64,000 nt of DNA, from positions 186,001-250,000 of the forward strand of contig NZ_JAPKNA010000002.1 in NCBI RefSeq assembly GCF_026344135.1, given 5' to 3'. Position 1 is the first letter of the stretch. Every line of letters begins with the position of its first letter. The position numbers and the translations under genes are program-made. Shown piece by piece: positions 34,719-44,442 of the stretch. Source of the stretch: Alcaligenes parafaecalis. GTDB taxonomy: Bacteria > Pseudomonadota > Gammaproteobacteria > Burkholderiales > Burkholderiaceae_B. Below the pieces are notes generated by a model. It saw only the letters and a program-made list of their open reading frames with translations, had not been told where the DNA came from and made no database searches.

Positions 34719-35905
34719 CAGATACACCACAAGTCACTACGCAGGCTGCTAGTGCCGCTCCCGATAAGGCTGTTTCAAAGAAACCTGCTTTTGGGGCTCG
34801 CCTCCGCTCATGGTTTTCATTGCGTTTATTTGATCATGCCGTACGTGTGATTCTGATCTTGGCTGTCTTGGCTTCGGCGTATTGGTTAGTCTTTGCCTCG
34901 AACCGCTATGTGTCCGAGGCCAACGTCATTATCCGAAAGACAGACACGGTAGGAGCACCGTCTTTTGACCTGGGGATGCTGGTATCGGGTGTAGCTACGG
35001 TTGACCGCGCGAATCAGCTGTTATTACGTGATTACTTGTTGTCTGTGGACATGCTCAAGAAGCTTGATGAGTCTTTGGATTTACGTACTCATTACAGCTC
35101 CGCTGATCATGATTTGGTGTCGCGGATGTGGTTCCAGGATGCCTCGTTAGAGTGGTTCCATCGTCATTATTTGCGCCGTGTAGAGGTGGAGTTTGATGAC
35201 TTCTCTGGTGTGTTACGCATCAAGGTCCAAGCTTACAACCCGGAAATGGCACAGGCTATTACCCAACAGTTGGTCCAGGAAGGAGAGCGTTATATGAATG
35301 TGCTTGGCCATGAAATGGCTCAGGTGCAAGTGAATTTCTTGGTTACTCAGGTTGATCAAGCTCAAGACCGCTTTCAGAAAGCCAGCCAGGACCTGCTGAA
35401 CTATCAAAACAAGGCAGGTTTGTTGTCGCCCCAAGCTACAGCTGAAAGTATTAATGCCATTGTGGCGGCATTAGAAGGGCAACGCGCGCAATTGCAGACA
35501 CAACTAGCCTCTCTGCCTAAAACTTTGGATCGGGATCATCCCAATATCTTGATGCTGAAGCAATCTTTGAGAGCCGTGGATGCACAAATCAAAGAGGAAA
35601 AGCTGAAGTTGGCGACGCCATCAGGTGGGACCTTGAATAAGTACGTAGAAGAGTTTTATCGCCTTGAAATGAACGTGCAGTTCACCCAAGAGCTTTACAA
35701 GTCCTCTTTAAGTGCTCTGGAGAAAGGGCGTATCGATGCAACTCGTATGTTGGAGAAAGTGTCAGTGTTGCAATCAGCGACCTTGCCTGAGTACCCGATG
35801 GAACCGCGTCGTCTCTATAACACCTTGGTGACCTTGCTGTTGGCGCTGATCCTGGCTGGGATATTGAAGCTGCTCAAGAGCATTGTGCTTGACCATGTGG
35901 ACTAA
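34715..35905 (+). CDS. kpsE: Inner-membrane capsule export protein (KpsE/CtrB/BexC type)
   Basis: This 396-residue PCP-family protein links the KpsMT transporter to the outer-membrane channel. It has helices at about 42-62 and 368-388 with a long periplasmic, partly coiled-coil part between. The proline-rich PCP motif PEYPMEPRR lies just before the second helix. Its start overlaps kpsT in an ATGA junction, so kpsM, kpsT and kpsE are all coupled. Confidence 0.93.
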   Translation: MTDTPQVTTQAASAAPDKAVSKKPAFGARLRSWFSLRLFDHAVRVILILAVLASAYWLVFASNRYVSEANVIIRKTDTVGAPSFDLGMLVSGVATVDRANQLLLRDYLLSVDMLKKLDESLDLRTHYSSADHDLVSRMWFQDASLEWFHRHYLRRVEVEFDDFSGVLRIKVQAYNPEMAQAITQQLVQEGERYMNVLGHEMAQVQVNFLVTQVDQAQDRFQKASQDLLNYQNKAGLLSPQATAESINAIVAALEGQRAQLQTQLASLPKTLDRDHPNILMLKQSLRAVDAQIKEEKLKLATPSGGTLNKYVEEFYRLEMNVQFTQELYKSSLSALEKGRIDATRMLEKVSVLQSATLPEYPMEPRRLYNTLVTLLLALILAGILKLLKSIVLDHVD

Positions 35906-35929
35906 CAAGAAAGATAGGAAATCCATTTA

Positions 35930-38647
35930 ATGTCTATGTCACCTGTTGTGCCGTCTGAGTTAGGCCAGGATTGCTCCGAGTCCAAGCATATGCAGCAGAT
36001 TGAGAAGGAAAACTGCTTGTTGTTAGACCAGTTGCAGGTCGTGCAGGAAGAGTTGGGCCGTTTGTACGATAGCCCCCAAGATGTTTGGAGTGGTTTGACG
36101 CCGACGGTCATTAATGTGGCACCTGTAGATGTGCGACTTATAGAGTCTCAGGCGGAAACTGCTCGGTTGGAGTTCCTGCTCAAAGTGCAAACACAACTGC
36201 ATGATTTAAAGACTCAATACGCTTTAGCCGCTCAGTTAGGCGATATTTTGATTGAGGGTGTGCAGTCCACAGGCTCGTTGATTTCGGTGCCTGGGCGTTT
36301 GCGTCAGGCTTGGCGTCAAAGTCGTCGCACGCAGCCTCCTGCTGCATTGGGTGGAAAGTCCTTTGACAAAATCATTCAGGCTTATCAGCAAGGAGGGGAC
36401 CAACAGGTCGAGTCCTTGTTGAGTCAGGCTTCTGTGTCAAAAAGCGTGCAAGCCAGTGCTTGGACAGCCGTAGCCCGGACCTATATGACGACAGAGCCCG
36501 CACTGGTTGCAACGATGGCGCGCCGCGCGTTTGCTTTGGAGCCACGTGGGTTTCGTCAAAAGTGGTTGGCGTTTCGATTACATGAGTCGGGTGATTTGCT
36601 GGAGGCAGAAGCGCTCTTGACGCTCTTGCCGGAAGATGTGCCTTTTACTGATTCTGAGGCGCGTCAACGCGATCGTTTGCTGAAGCAGGCGGCAGAATTC
36701 CGTTTGGATAACGCTCGCTCTTTGTCCGGAGTTGATGCGCAATATGAGGATGTGCGGCGTCAATGGGATGAGTTGGCTCAGTCGCGCAACACGATTGCCA
36801 GTACTTTGGAGCAGCAAGGTAGACAGCTATCGGGTGCGCGAGATGAGGCGCGGCGTTTGAAGCAAGCGGAGCAAGAGCAACGTGTAGTAGCTGAATCGCT
36901 GCGGGCGCAGATCCGGCAGTTAGAGGAAGTGCACCAGGAAAGGCTTCAAGAGCGAAAACTGCAAGGGGATCAACAGCGACAACTTGTACTTCAGGAGCAG
37001 AGCAATACGCAGACTGCGCTTAAGCAAGTAGCGGTTTTGAAACGTGAGCTCGAGCAAGAAGGGTTGTTGAAGTCACAGGTGCAGCGTGAGTGCTTGGGCT
37101 TGCAAGCTGATCTGAAGCGGCTTGAGCAAACCTTGGCTGAAAAGGAAGTCCAGGCGGGGCAATGGTTTGAGCAATGCGTCACTGTACAGGGCGGCTTAGC
37201 GGATATGGCCCAGCAGTATGAGGGCCTGAAAGCAGAGTTGCAGACGCATTATCAGGACAAAGAGGCAGCTTTGTCACAACTTCAAGCCTTGATTGTTGCT
37301 CACGATGAATTGAATGTAATAGCGGAGCAACGCTTGGGGGAGGTCGGGTCCTTATTGGTTCAGTTAGAAGAATCAGTGGTTGAGTCTGAGGAGCTCCAGG
37401 GGCAATTGCGGGATACGCAGGCAGAGAAAGATTCTTTTCTGTCGCAAGTACAAGAGTTGATAGGTGCTCGTGATGAGTTGGCTGAACTTGCTGCCCAGCG
37501 GTTGGATGAAGTGCACTCGTTGCAATCTCAAGTTCAGGCAATAGCGCAGGAACTAGATGAGGCTAGGCAGCAAGTTAATGTGGAGCGAACAGGCTACAAG
37601 TCTTTGCAGGCTGAGCTTAGTCAAGCTTTCCAAGTGCGTGATGAACACATCGCTTTGGCTGCGCAGCGCCAGGGAGAACTGCTGCAGCAAGCTAAAGAGC
37701 AACTGAACTTGGAAAAGAGTAAAGCCGCACTGGAGACTCGTCAGTTAGAGTTACAGCAAGCATTGTCGGCACAGACTGCACGCGAAACGGACTTGCTTGA
37801 GCGCCTGAATGTTCAGGTGCAGTCGTTGGTCGAGCGTGAGATGGCCGTGCCAACCGCCTATGAGGAATTGTTTAAAAAGCAATCTGACGATTTGGTACGA
37901 GTCCGTCGTCATCTTGAAACAGCGCTTAAGAATAATAGTGCCAATGCGGTACGTCAGTTGCAGTCCTTTGTCGGGATGCAGGAGTATTTTGCCACCGGAG
38001 TGCTACCCGCGTTCAACAGCGAAGCTCACAGTTGGCCTGTATCTGCGGACTTTGCATTATGTTTGATGCGGCAATTGGTGCTTAAACCCTATGACCTTGT
38101 GATTGAGTTTGGGTCAGGGATGTCCACCGTTATTGTGGCCAAGTCTTTGGCCTTGATGGCTGAACGTAACGGCACTCGTCAGACTCAGTTCGTTTCCTTC
38201 GAGCATCTGGATTCGTATTATCAGCAAACATTGGCTTATATCCAGCAAGCAGGGCTGGAGAAGACTGTCCAGTTGACACTGGCGCCAATTGAGGATTGGC
38301 AGGCGGCGGATGGTCAAGTTTATCCGTATTACAGCTGCCAAAGCACCTTGGCCAAACTTGCCAAGCAAAGACAAGCTTCTCGAAAACGCATTTTGGTGAT
38401 TGTAGATGGTCCTCCGGCGGCTACGGGCCCTCAAGCCCGATACCCCGCAGGTCCTTTGTTGGTGGAGTATTTCCCTAACGCACACATTGATTTTTTGATG
38501 GATGACTATATCCGCGAAGATGAAAAACAAGTGGTGCAACATTGGTTGGCAGATATAGAAGCCCTGGGAATGACTGGAACATCTACTGAATACAAGCTTG
38601 AAAAAGACGCCTGTTTATTAACTGTTTACCCTAAAGACTCAAGGTAA
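35930..38647 (+). CDS. Long coiled-coil protein with C-terminal methyltransferase-like domain
   Basis: This 905-residue protein has no signal peptide or membrane helix. Residues about 20-50 carry ENCLLLDQLQVVQEELGRLY, a QL-x-x-VQEELE-type element I have seen in proteins of polysaccharide loci. Residues about 270-680 are strongly coiled-coil (Gln, Glu, Leu-rich). Three degenerate repeats begin near residues 448, 504 and 563, each with L-S-Q ... (R/H)DEL ... A-x-QR-x-(G/D)E. Residues about 690-900 resemble a class I SAM methyltransferase, with the nucleotide-binding loop LVIEFGSGMSTV at about 723-734 and an acidic turn VSFEHLD. It lies between export genes and precursor genes. The combination recalls WbdD, where a coiled coil sets chain length and a methyltransferase caps the chain; that role here is a hypothesis. 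Confidence 0.85.
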   Translation: MSMSPVVPSELGQDCSESKHMQQIEKENCLLLDQLQVVQEELGRLYDSPQDVWSGLTPTVINVAPVDVRLIESQAETARLEFLLKVQTQLHDLKTQYALAAQLGDILIEGVQSTGSLISVPGRLRQAWRQSRRTQPPAALGGKSFDKIIQAYQQGGDQQVESLLSQASVSKSVQASAWTAVARTYMTTEPALVATMARRAFALEPRGFRQKWLAFRLHESGDLLEAEALLTLLPEDVPFTDSEARQRDRLLKQAAEFRLDNARSLSGVDAQYEDVRRQWDELAQSRNTIASTLEQQGRQLSGARDEARRLKQAEQEQRVVAESLRAQIRQLEEVHQERLQERKLQGDQQRQLVLQEQSNTQTALKQVAVLKRELEQEGLLKSQVQRECLGLQADLKRLEQTLAEKEVQAGQWFEQCVTVQGGLADMAQQYEGLKAELQTHYQDKEAALSQLQALIVAHDELNVIAEQRLGEVGSLLVQLEESVVESEELQGQLRDTQAEKDSFLSQVQELIGARDELAELAAQRLDEVHSLQSQVQAIAQELDEARQQVNVERTGYKSLQAELSQAFQVRDEHIALAAQRQGELLQQAKEQLNLEKSKAALETRQLELQQALSAQTARETDLLERLNVQVQSLVEREMAVPTAYEELFKKQSDDLVRVRRHLETALKNNSANAVRQLQSFVGMQEYFATGVLPAFNSEAHSWPVSADFALCLMRQLVLKPYDLVIEFGSGMSTVIVAKSLALMAERNGTRQTQFVSFEHLDSYYQQTLAYIQQAGLEKTVQLTLAPIEDWQAADGQVYPYYSCQSTLAKLAKQRQASRKRILVIVDGPPAATGPQARYPAGPLLVEYFPNAHIDFLMDDYIREDEKQVVQHWLADIEALGMTGTSTEYKLEKDACLLTVYPKDSR

Positions 38648-38651
38648 GTTT

Positions 38652-39773
38652 ATGAAAATCTTAACTGTATTTGGCACTCGACCGGAGGCCATCAAAATGG
38701 CTCCGGTGGTTAAGGCGCTGGCTGCCGACTCTGCGTTTGATGCGCGTGTGTGTGTAACAGGTCAGCACCGCCAGATGCTGGATCAGGTTCTGGATATTTT
38801 TTCCATCAAACCTGATTTTGATTTGAACCTGATGAAGCCTGGCCAGGACCTGTATGACATCACTAGCAATGTGCTGCTGGGTATGCGTGATGTGTACAAA
38901 CAATGGCAACCTGACATGATTCTGGTGCATGGTGATACGACTACCACCATGGCCGCAGCTTTGTCGGCCTATTACGCCAAGATCAAGGTTGGTCACGTAG
39001 AGGCTGGCTTGCGCACTCACAATAAGTACTCGCCTTGGCCAGAAGAAATGAACCGTCGCCAAGCAGGCGTACTGGCTGATGTGCACTTTGCTCCAACCGA
39101 GCAATCACAATCGCATTTGTTGCGTGAAGGTGTGGATCCCAAGACGGTACACATCACGGGCAATACCGTAATCGATGCGCTGCTGGATGTAGCCGCACGT
39201 GTACGTCAGGACTCGGAACTACGTAGCCGCTTTGAGGCGCAGTTCTCTTTTATCAATCCAGCCAAACGCTTGGTTCTGGTGACGGGGCATCGTCGCGAGA
39301 ACTTTGGTTCTGGCTTCGAAAACATCTGCCTGGCCTTGCGCCAGATTGCCTCCCGTGGCGATGTGCAGGTGGTGTATCCAGTGCACTTGAATCCAAATGT
39401 TCAGGAACCAGTACGTCGTATCTTATCCGACGTTTCCGACGTTCATTTGATCGAACCACTGGATTATTTGCCCTTTGTTTATCTGATGGATCGTTGTGAC
39501 CTTTTGGTCACCGACTCCGGGGGCATTCAGGAAGAAGCGCCTTCTTTGGGTAAGCCGGTATTGGTGATGCGAGACACGACCGAGCGCCCTGAAGCTGTGG
39601 ATGCAGGAACTGTGCGTTTGGTGGGAACAGAAACACAAGCCATTGTCAGCGCTGCCACTCAGTTGCTGGATGACACTGCTGAATATGATCGTATGGCACG
39701 GGCGCACAACCCTTATGGTGACGGCAAAGCCGCTACCCGCATTGGTGAAATTTTAAAAACTTTGAACTATTGA
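38652..39773 (+). CDS. wecB: UDP-N-acetylglucosamine 2-epimerase (non-hydrolysing) WecB
   Basis: WecB converts UDP-GlcNAc to UDP-ManNAc in the cytoplasm. The 373-residue length and the motifs FGTRPEAIKMAPVV, GDTTTTMAA, VEAGLRTHNKYSPWPEEMNR, VTGHRRENFG and DSGGIQEEAPSLGKPVL are all standard. It follows the coiled-coil gene by 4 bases and leads into wecC, so the polysaccharide should contain ManNAcA or a derivative. Confidence 0.97.
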   Translation: MKILTVFGTRPEAIKMAPVVKALAADSAFDARVCVTGQHRQMLDQVLDIFSIKPDFDLNLMKPGQDLYDITSNVLLGMRDVYKQWQPDMILVHGDTTTTMAAALSAYYAKIKVGHVEAGLRTHNKYSPWPEEMNRRQAGVLADVHFAPTEQSQSHLLREGVDPKTVHITGNTVIDALLDVAARVRQDSELRSRFEAQFSFINPAKRLVLVTGHRRENFGSGFENICLALRQIASRGDVQVVYPVHLNPNVQEPVRRILSDVSDVHLIEPLDYLPFVYLMDRCDLLVTDSGGIQEEAPSLGKPVLVMRDTTERPEAVDAGTVRLVGTETQAIVSAATQLLDDTAEYDRMARAHNPYGDGKAATRIGEILKTLNY

Positions 39774-39787
39774 TTCGGAAGACCAGC

Positions 39788-41053
39788 ATGTTTGAAACTT
39801 TATCCATGATCGGCTTGGGCTATATCGGCCTGCCTACCGCAACATTATTTGCCTCCCGTCGCAAGACGGTGATTGGCGTTGATGTGAACGCTTACGCGGT
39901 CGACACGATCAATCAAGGCCGGATTCATATCGTTGAACCTGAACTGGACATGTTGGTGCAGGCCGCCGTTCATGGCGGTTACCTGCGCGCTACGCTGACA
40001 CCTGAGCCTGCTGATGCATTTCTGATCGCCGTACCTACTCCTTTCCTTGAAGGCAACAAACCAGATCTGAGCTATATCGCCGATGCTGCTAAAGCGATTG
40101 CTCCTGTGCTGAAAAAAGGCAATCTGGTTATTCTGGAATCGACTTCTCCGGTAGGCACTACAGAGCAATTGGCTCAATGGTTGGCGCAGGCACGTCCAGA
40201 CTTGAGTTTTCCTCAGCAAGCTGGTGAGGAGGCTGATGTCCAGGTTGCTTATTGTCCTGAGCGTGTTTTACCTGGTCGCGTCGTGCATGAGCTGGTTAGT
40301 AATGACCGTGTGATCGGTGGCATGACTCAGAAGGCTACTGAAATGGCTACTGCGTTGTACCGGATTTTTGTAGAAGGCGCCTTGGTCCCAACGAATGCGC
40401 GTACCGCCGAGATGTGCAAGCTGACAGAAAACAGCTTCCGCGACGTCAATATCGCATTTGCCAACGAGCTGTCTCTGATTTGCGATCGCTTGAATATTAA
40501 TGTGTGGGAACTGATCAGCCTGGCTAACCGTCACCCACGCGTTAATATTTTGCAGCCCGGTGCCGGGGTGGGTGGTCACTGCATCGCCGTGGACCCATGG
40601 TTCATTGTGGACAAGACTCCTGAAGAAGCTCGCATTGTTCGTTTGGCTCGTGAGATCAACGACTACAAGCCGGAGTGGGTAGTAGAAAAAGTGAAAGCGG
40701 CAATTGCAGGTGTGTTGTCGTTGCGTCCTGACGCTCGCATGGCGGATATCAAAGTGGCATGCCTGGGCCTGGCATTCAAACCGGATATCGATGACTTGCG
40801 TGAAAGCCCCGCTGTTGGTGTTGCCAAGAAAATTGCCAACCTGGGCTGCAAAGTACATGCCGTAGAACCCAACATCGACGATTTGCCTGCCAAGCTGCAA
40901 GGCACAGGTATTGAGCTGTCTGCTTTAGGTAGCGCGTTGGCTGATGCCGATGTTGTCTGCGTTCTTGTTAAACATCGTCCATTCATCGAGCAAGTCGCTG
41001 AGATTCGTAAGCATGCTCAGTGCATTGACGTTGTGGGTTTGTTTGCGGAATAA
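39788..41053 (+). CDS. wecC: UDP-N-acetyl-D-mannosamine dehydrogenase WecC
   Basis: WecC oxidises UDP-ManNAc twice with NAD to UDP-ManNAcA. The 421-residue product has the Rossmann motif SMIGLGYIGLPTATLFA, the region CKLTENSFRDVNIAFANEL and the catalytic Cys in PGAGVGGHCIAVDPWF. The frame can also start at a TTG overlapping the wecB stop (39770), but the ATG at 39788 has GGAAG at good spacing and begins at the conserved part. Confidence 0.96.
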   Translation: MFETLSMIGLGYIGLPTATLFASRRKTVIGVDVNAYAVDTINQGRIHIVEPELDMLVQAAVHGGYLRATLTPEPADAFLIAVPTPFLEGNKPDLSYIADAAKAIAPVLKKGNLVILESTSPVGTTEQLAQWLAQARPDLSFPQQAGEEADVQVAYCPERVLPGRVVHELVSNDRVIGGMTQKATEMATALYRIFVEGALVPTNARTAEMCKLTENSFRDVNIAFANELSLICDRLNINVWELISLANRHPRVNILQPGAGVGGHCIAVDPWFIVDKTPEEARIVRLAREINDYKPEWVVEKVKAAIAGVLSLRPDARMADIKVACLGLAFKPDIDDLRESPAVGVAKKIANLGCKVHAVEPNIDDLPAKLQGTGIELSALGSALADADVVCVLVKHRPFIEQVAEIRKHAQCIDVVGLFAE

Positions 41054-41079
41054 GCGCGAGAGAAGCAGAAAAGGCTGAT

Positions 41080-44000
41080 ATGTTGCAATCGAAAGTAAGT
41101 AGTGCTGCGCGGGCATTTCGCGATGGGGATTATGCTCAGGCGATGGCTCTGTACAAAGAGCTGGGAGAGCAGTTGGGGCACCAGTTTTTTGCTGCGAACT
41201 TAGCTTTATGTCAGTCACGCCTAGGCGTGTCTGCAAGCTATGGTGAGTTAGCCAATTTGCCTGCTAAGCAACTGCGTGTGGCGGGGGTAATGGATGAATT
41301 TACTTTTCACTCCTACGACCCGGAATGTGAGCTGTTGCAGTTGCATCCTGAGCATTGCATTGAGCAGCTAGAAAGCTTCAAGCCACATATACTTTTTATT
41401 GAGTCAGCCTGGCAGGGATTTGAGCAGCTCTGGAAACTGAAGATCAGTACAAATGGGCCGGAAATTAACGCTTGTATCGATTGGTGCAAGCGTAATGGCG
41501 TGCCTACCTTGTTTTGGAATAAAGAGGATCCAGTGCACTTTGGCACATTTATCCCTTTGGCCAAGCAAGTGGATTATGTGTTTACGACTGACATTGATTG
41601 TGTGCCCAAGTACAAGGCTCATGTAGGCCACGACCAGGTCTACTTTTTGCCTTTCGCGGCACAGCCCAAAACGCATAATCCAATCGAGATTTTTGATCGT
41701 AAGGACGCTTTCAATTTTGCGGGCTCTTACTATCTTCGTTATCCAGAGCGCCAACGAGACTTTGCTGCACTGATTGATGCAGTCAAAGATCTGCGTCCAG
41801 TTGAGATCTATGATCGTAATGCGGATAACCCACATCCACATTACACCTTCCCCGATGAGTACAAGCCCATGATTCTGGGCAAACTACCGTTCGCCGAAAT
41901 TGATAAAGCTTATAAAGGTTATCGCTACGGCATCAATATGAACACCATCAAGCAATCACAGACGATGTTTGCGCGAAGAGTGTTTGAGTTGCTGGCCTCG
42001 AATACGGTTGTGGTATCGAATTTTTCGCGCGGAGTCCGATTGCTGTTTGGCGATCTGGTGGCCTCATCAGATCAACCTGAAACATTGACCCGCTGGTTGC
42101 AGGACGTTGTCCAGGACGATGTTATTTATCGTAAGACTCGTTTGTTGGGCTTGCGTAAAGTAATGGGGGAGCATACCTATTCGCATCGCCTGGCTTATAT
42201 CCGTGCCAAGCTGACGAATACCGTTTACGCCCCTCCGTTGCCACCTGTTGTGCTGCTCGCTGCTGCATCGACACAAGCAGAGGTGCTGAGTTTGGTGGAG
42301 ACTTTCCGACATCAGGCTTATCCATATAAACAGTTGCATATTGTATGCAGTTTACCAAAGCCAGAGATTAATTCGGTTGACTTCATCCAGCATGAAAATG
42401 TAGAGACGTTGCTTAATCATCTGCGTACGGTGGATCCGGGAACGTTGGTAGGTGAGTGGTGTAAGGACGACTACTACGGCGAGCATTATCTGACTGATTT
42501 GGCTTTGGCCAGTACTTATAGCAGTGCCTCTGCGTTTGGTAAGTCCACGCATTACAAGGTCAAAGAGGGGGGGCTTGTCTTGGAATCTCCCAACGGCCAG
42601 TATCGTTACGTGGATTCAGTAAGCGCGCGTAGTGGTATCGCTAGGTTGTCGGCATTGTCACAGGGCTGGCAGACCGAGATACTGGCTAGCCCAGGGCAGT
42701 TCAAGTTCGGTGTGAAACAGGTTTTGGCGATTGACGAGTTCAATTACATTGAGAATGGTGTTGCTTTGCCGGTTGAGCTGCATAGGCAAGTGGATGATCT
42801 GCCTTTAGCAGATCTGGGTGTGTCATTTTCTGAGCATCTGGCGGCCACATCGGCACGTTTGCCAGCTGCTTCCTCTCTGGCGGGTGGAGATAGCAGCAAC
42901 CTTCCTCAAATCAGTGCGACTGAATTACGCACTATGCTGGCCGCTCGCGAGGGGGTAAGTCTTGGTGTGCACGAGAATCGCTTGCGGATAGTTTCGACGT
43001 TGAAGCCTGGGCAGTTTGTGTATTTATATGCCAAGAAGGTCAAAGCGCGTGAGGAAATGAATTTGCTGCTTAATAGCCAGTTTGAGCTTTGTTGCGAGGG
43101 CAGTTTGGCTGTTAAGACCGTATTTGAGTTTCAGGATAAAGACGGTAAGAAAATCTCCCATCAGATGAATCATGCAGGTGACAAACATGCACTTGCTATT
43201 CCCGCCCATTGCACCCAGATTCGTTTTGGCTTGCGCATTGAAGGAAGCGGTGATGTATTGATTGAACGGTTGGTTTTGGGCAGCAATGCCGAGCGACCCG
43301 CCGCCATTATTTGTCGGTCCCCTTATCTTGTCTTGACCAAGCAGTATCCGGCCTATGAGGACTTGTATAGATACGGGTTTCTACATAGCCGAATTCGTGC
43401 TTACCAGCGTGAAGGGCAGATCGTCGATATTTTCCGAATCAGTAAGGATCCCGCGGGCTATCGTGAGTTTGAAGGGATCGATGTGGCAAATGGCGATGCC
43501 GACCTGCTTGATGCCACACTGGCTACCGGTCAGATCCGTCATGTGCTAGTGCATATTCTTGACAGCAATATGTGGCGCGTGCTGCAGAAGTATTTGGACA
43601 CTGTCCGAGTTACTGTTTGGGCGCATGGGTCTGAGATCCAGGCTTGGGAGCGTCGTCAGTTTGAGTTCGAGGGGCTTGCAGAATCGGAAATTACCCGTCG
43701 GAAAAAATTGGGGGAGCAACGCAATGCATTTTGGCGCGATATCCTTAAGGCTCCGCACCCTAATCTGCATATGGTTTTTGTGTCCCAGTACTTCGCTCAA
43801 GAAGTGTTCTCTGATCTGGGGGTCAGCCTTCCTAAAGACAAGTACAGCATTATCCACAACGCTATCGATACTTCACTGTTTTCCTATCAGGAAAAGGATG
43901 TTGAGCAGCGTAAGTGTGTGTTGTCTATCCGGCCATATACAGCGCGTGCCTATGCGAATGATCTTAGCGTGAAGGCTGTGCAGTATTTGAGTGAAAAACC

Positions 44001-44442
44001 CTTTTTCCAAGACTTGCGGTTTCACTTTATTGGTGATGGTGAGCTATTTGAAGAAACGTTAGCTCCTTTACATGAGTTTCCTAATGTCCATATAGAGAGA
44101 GGGTTTTTGACTCAGTCTGAGATCGCGAAACTGCATAAAAAATATGGGATATTTCTGGTGCCAACACGCTGTGATTCACAGGGCGTGTCTCGGGATGAGG
44201 CGATGGCTTCAGGACTTGTGCCGGTTACAAATGCGGTTTCGGCGGTATCTGAGTTTGTTGATCCTGAGTGTGGTGCTCTAGTGCCTAGCGAAGATGCGGT
44301 AGGCTTGGCAGCAGCAATTGAAGATTTGTATTATGCGCCGGAACAGTTTTCACGTTTGTCCTGGAATGCGCAGAAACGAGTGCGCTCTCAAAGCGAATCT
44401 AAAAATATGATTAATCAAGAAATTGATTTGATGGAAAAATAG
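41080..44442 (+). CDS. Multidomain glycosyltransferase (CgeB-like N-terminus, GT4 C-terminus)
   Basis: The protein has 1120 residues. Residues about 5-45 look like one TPR-type helix pair. Residues about 65-380 form a CgeB/DUF3880-like glycosyltransferase with GVPTLFWNKEDPVHF and VFTTDIDCVPKYKAH, clearly related to the separate gene at 53206. Residues about 390-560 resemble a worn GT2 (GT-A) domain (VVLLAAASTQAEVLSLVETFR; LVGEWCKDDYYG). Residues about 620-740 read as a beta-sandwich. A GT4 domain runs from about 750 to the end, with VWAHGSEIQAWERR and the retaining-enzyme Glu1040 in SRDEAMASGLVPVT. It probably adds two different sugars of the repeat unit, or the first sugars. Linkages and donors are unknown. 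Confidence 0.88.
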   Translation: MLQSKVSSAARAFRDGDYAQAMALYKELGEQLGHQFFAANLALCQSRLGVSASYGELANLPAKQLRVAGVMDEFTFHSYDPECELLQLHPEHCIEQLESFKPHILFIESAWQGFEQLWKLKISTNGPEINACIDWCKRNGVPTLFWNKEDPVHFGTFIPLAKQVDYVFTTDIDCVPKYKAHVGHDQVYFLPFAAQPKTHNPIEIFDRKDAFNFAGSYYLRYPERQRDFAALIDAVKDLRPVEIYDRNADNPHPHYTFPDEYKPMILGKLPFAEIDKAYKGYRYGINMNTIKQSQTMFARRVFELLASNTVVVSNFSRGVRLLFGDLVASSDQPETLTRWLQDVVQDDVIYRKTRLLGLRKVMGEHTYSHRLAYIRAKLTNTVYAPPLPPVVLLAAASTQAEVLSLVETFRHQAYPYKQLHIVCSLPKPEINSVDFIQHENVETLLNHLRTVDPGTLVGEWCKDDYYGEHYLTDLALASTYSSASAFGKSTHYKVKEGGLVLESPNGQYRYVDSVSARSGIARLSALSQGWQTEILASPGQFKFGVKQVLAIDEFNYIENGVALPVELHRQVDDLPLADLGVSFSEHLAATSARLPAASSLAGGDSSNLPQISATELRTMLAAREGVSLGVHENRLRIVSTLKPGQFVYLYAKKVKAREEMNLLLNSQFELCCEGSLAVKTVFEFQDKDGKKISHQMNHAGDKHALAIPAHCTQIRFGLRIEGSGDVLIERLVLGSNAERPAAIICRSPYLVLTKQYPAYEDLYRYGFLHSRIRAYQREGQIVDIFRISKDPAGYREFEGIDVANGDADLLDATLATGQIRHVLVHILDSNMWRVLQKYLDTVRVTVWAHGSEIQAWERRQFEFEGLAESEITRRKKLGEQRNAFWRDILKAPHPNLHMVFVSQYFAQEVFSDLGVSLPKDKYSIIHNAIDTSLFSYQEKDVEQRKCVLSIRPYTARAYANDLSVKAVQYLSEKPFFQDLRFHFIGDGELFEETLAPLHEFPNVHIERGFLTQSEIAKLHKKYGIFLVPTRCDSQGVSRDEAMASGLVPVTNAVSAVSEFVDPECGALVPSEDAVGLAAAIEDLYYAPEQFSRLSWNAQKRVRSQSESKNMINQEIDLMEK

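Noticed and set aside
36840..37700. Possible tandem DNA repeats in the coiled-coil gene
   Set aside because: The repetition is at the protein level and degenerate; I see no conserved nucleotide repeat unit of the kind expected for phase variation.
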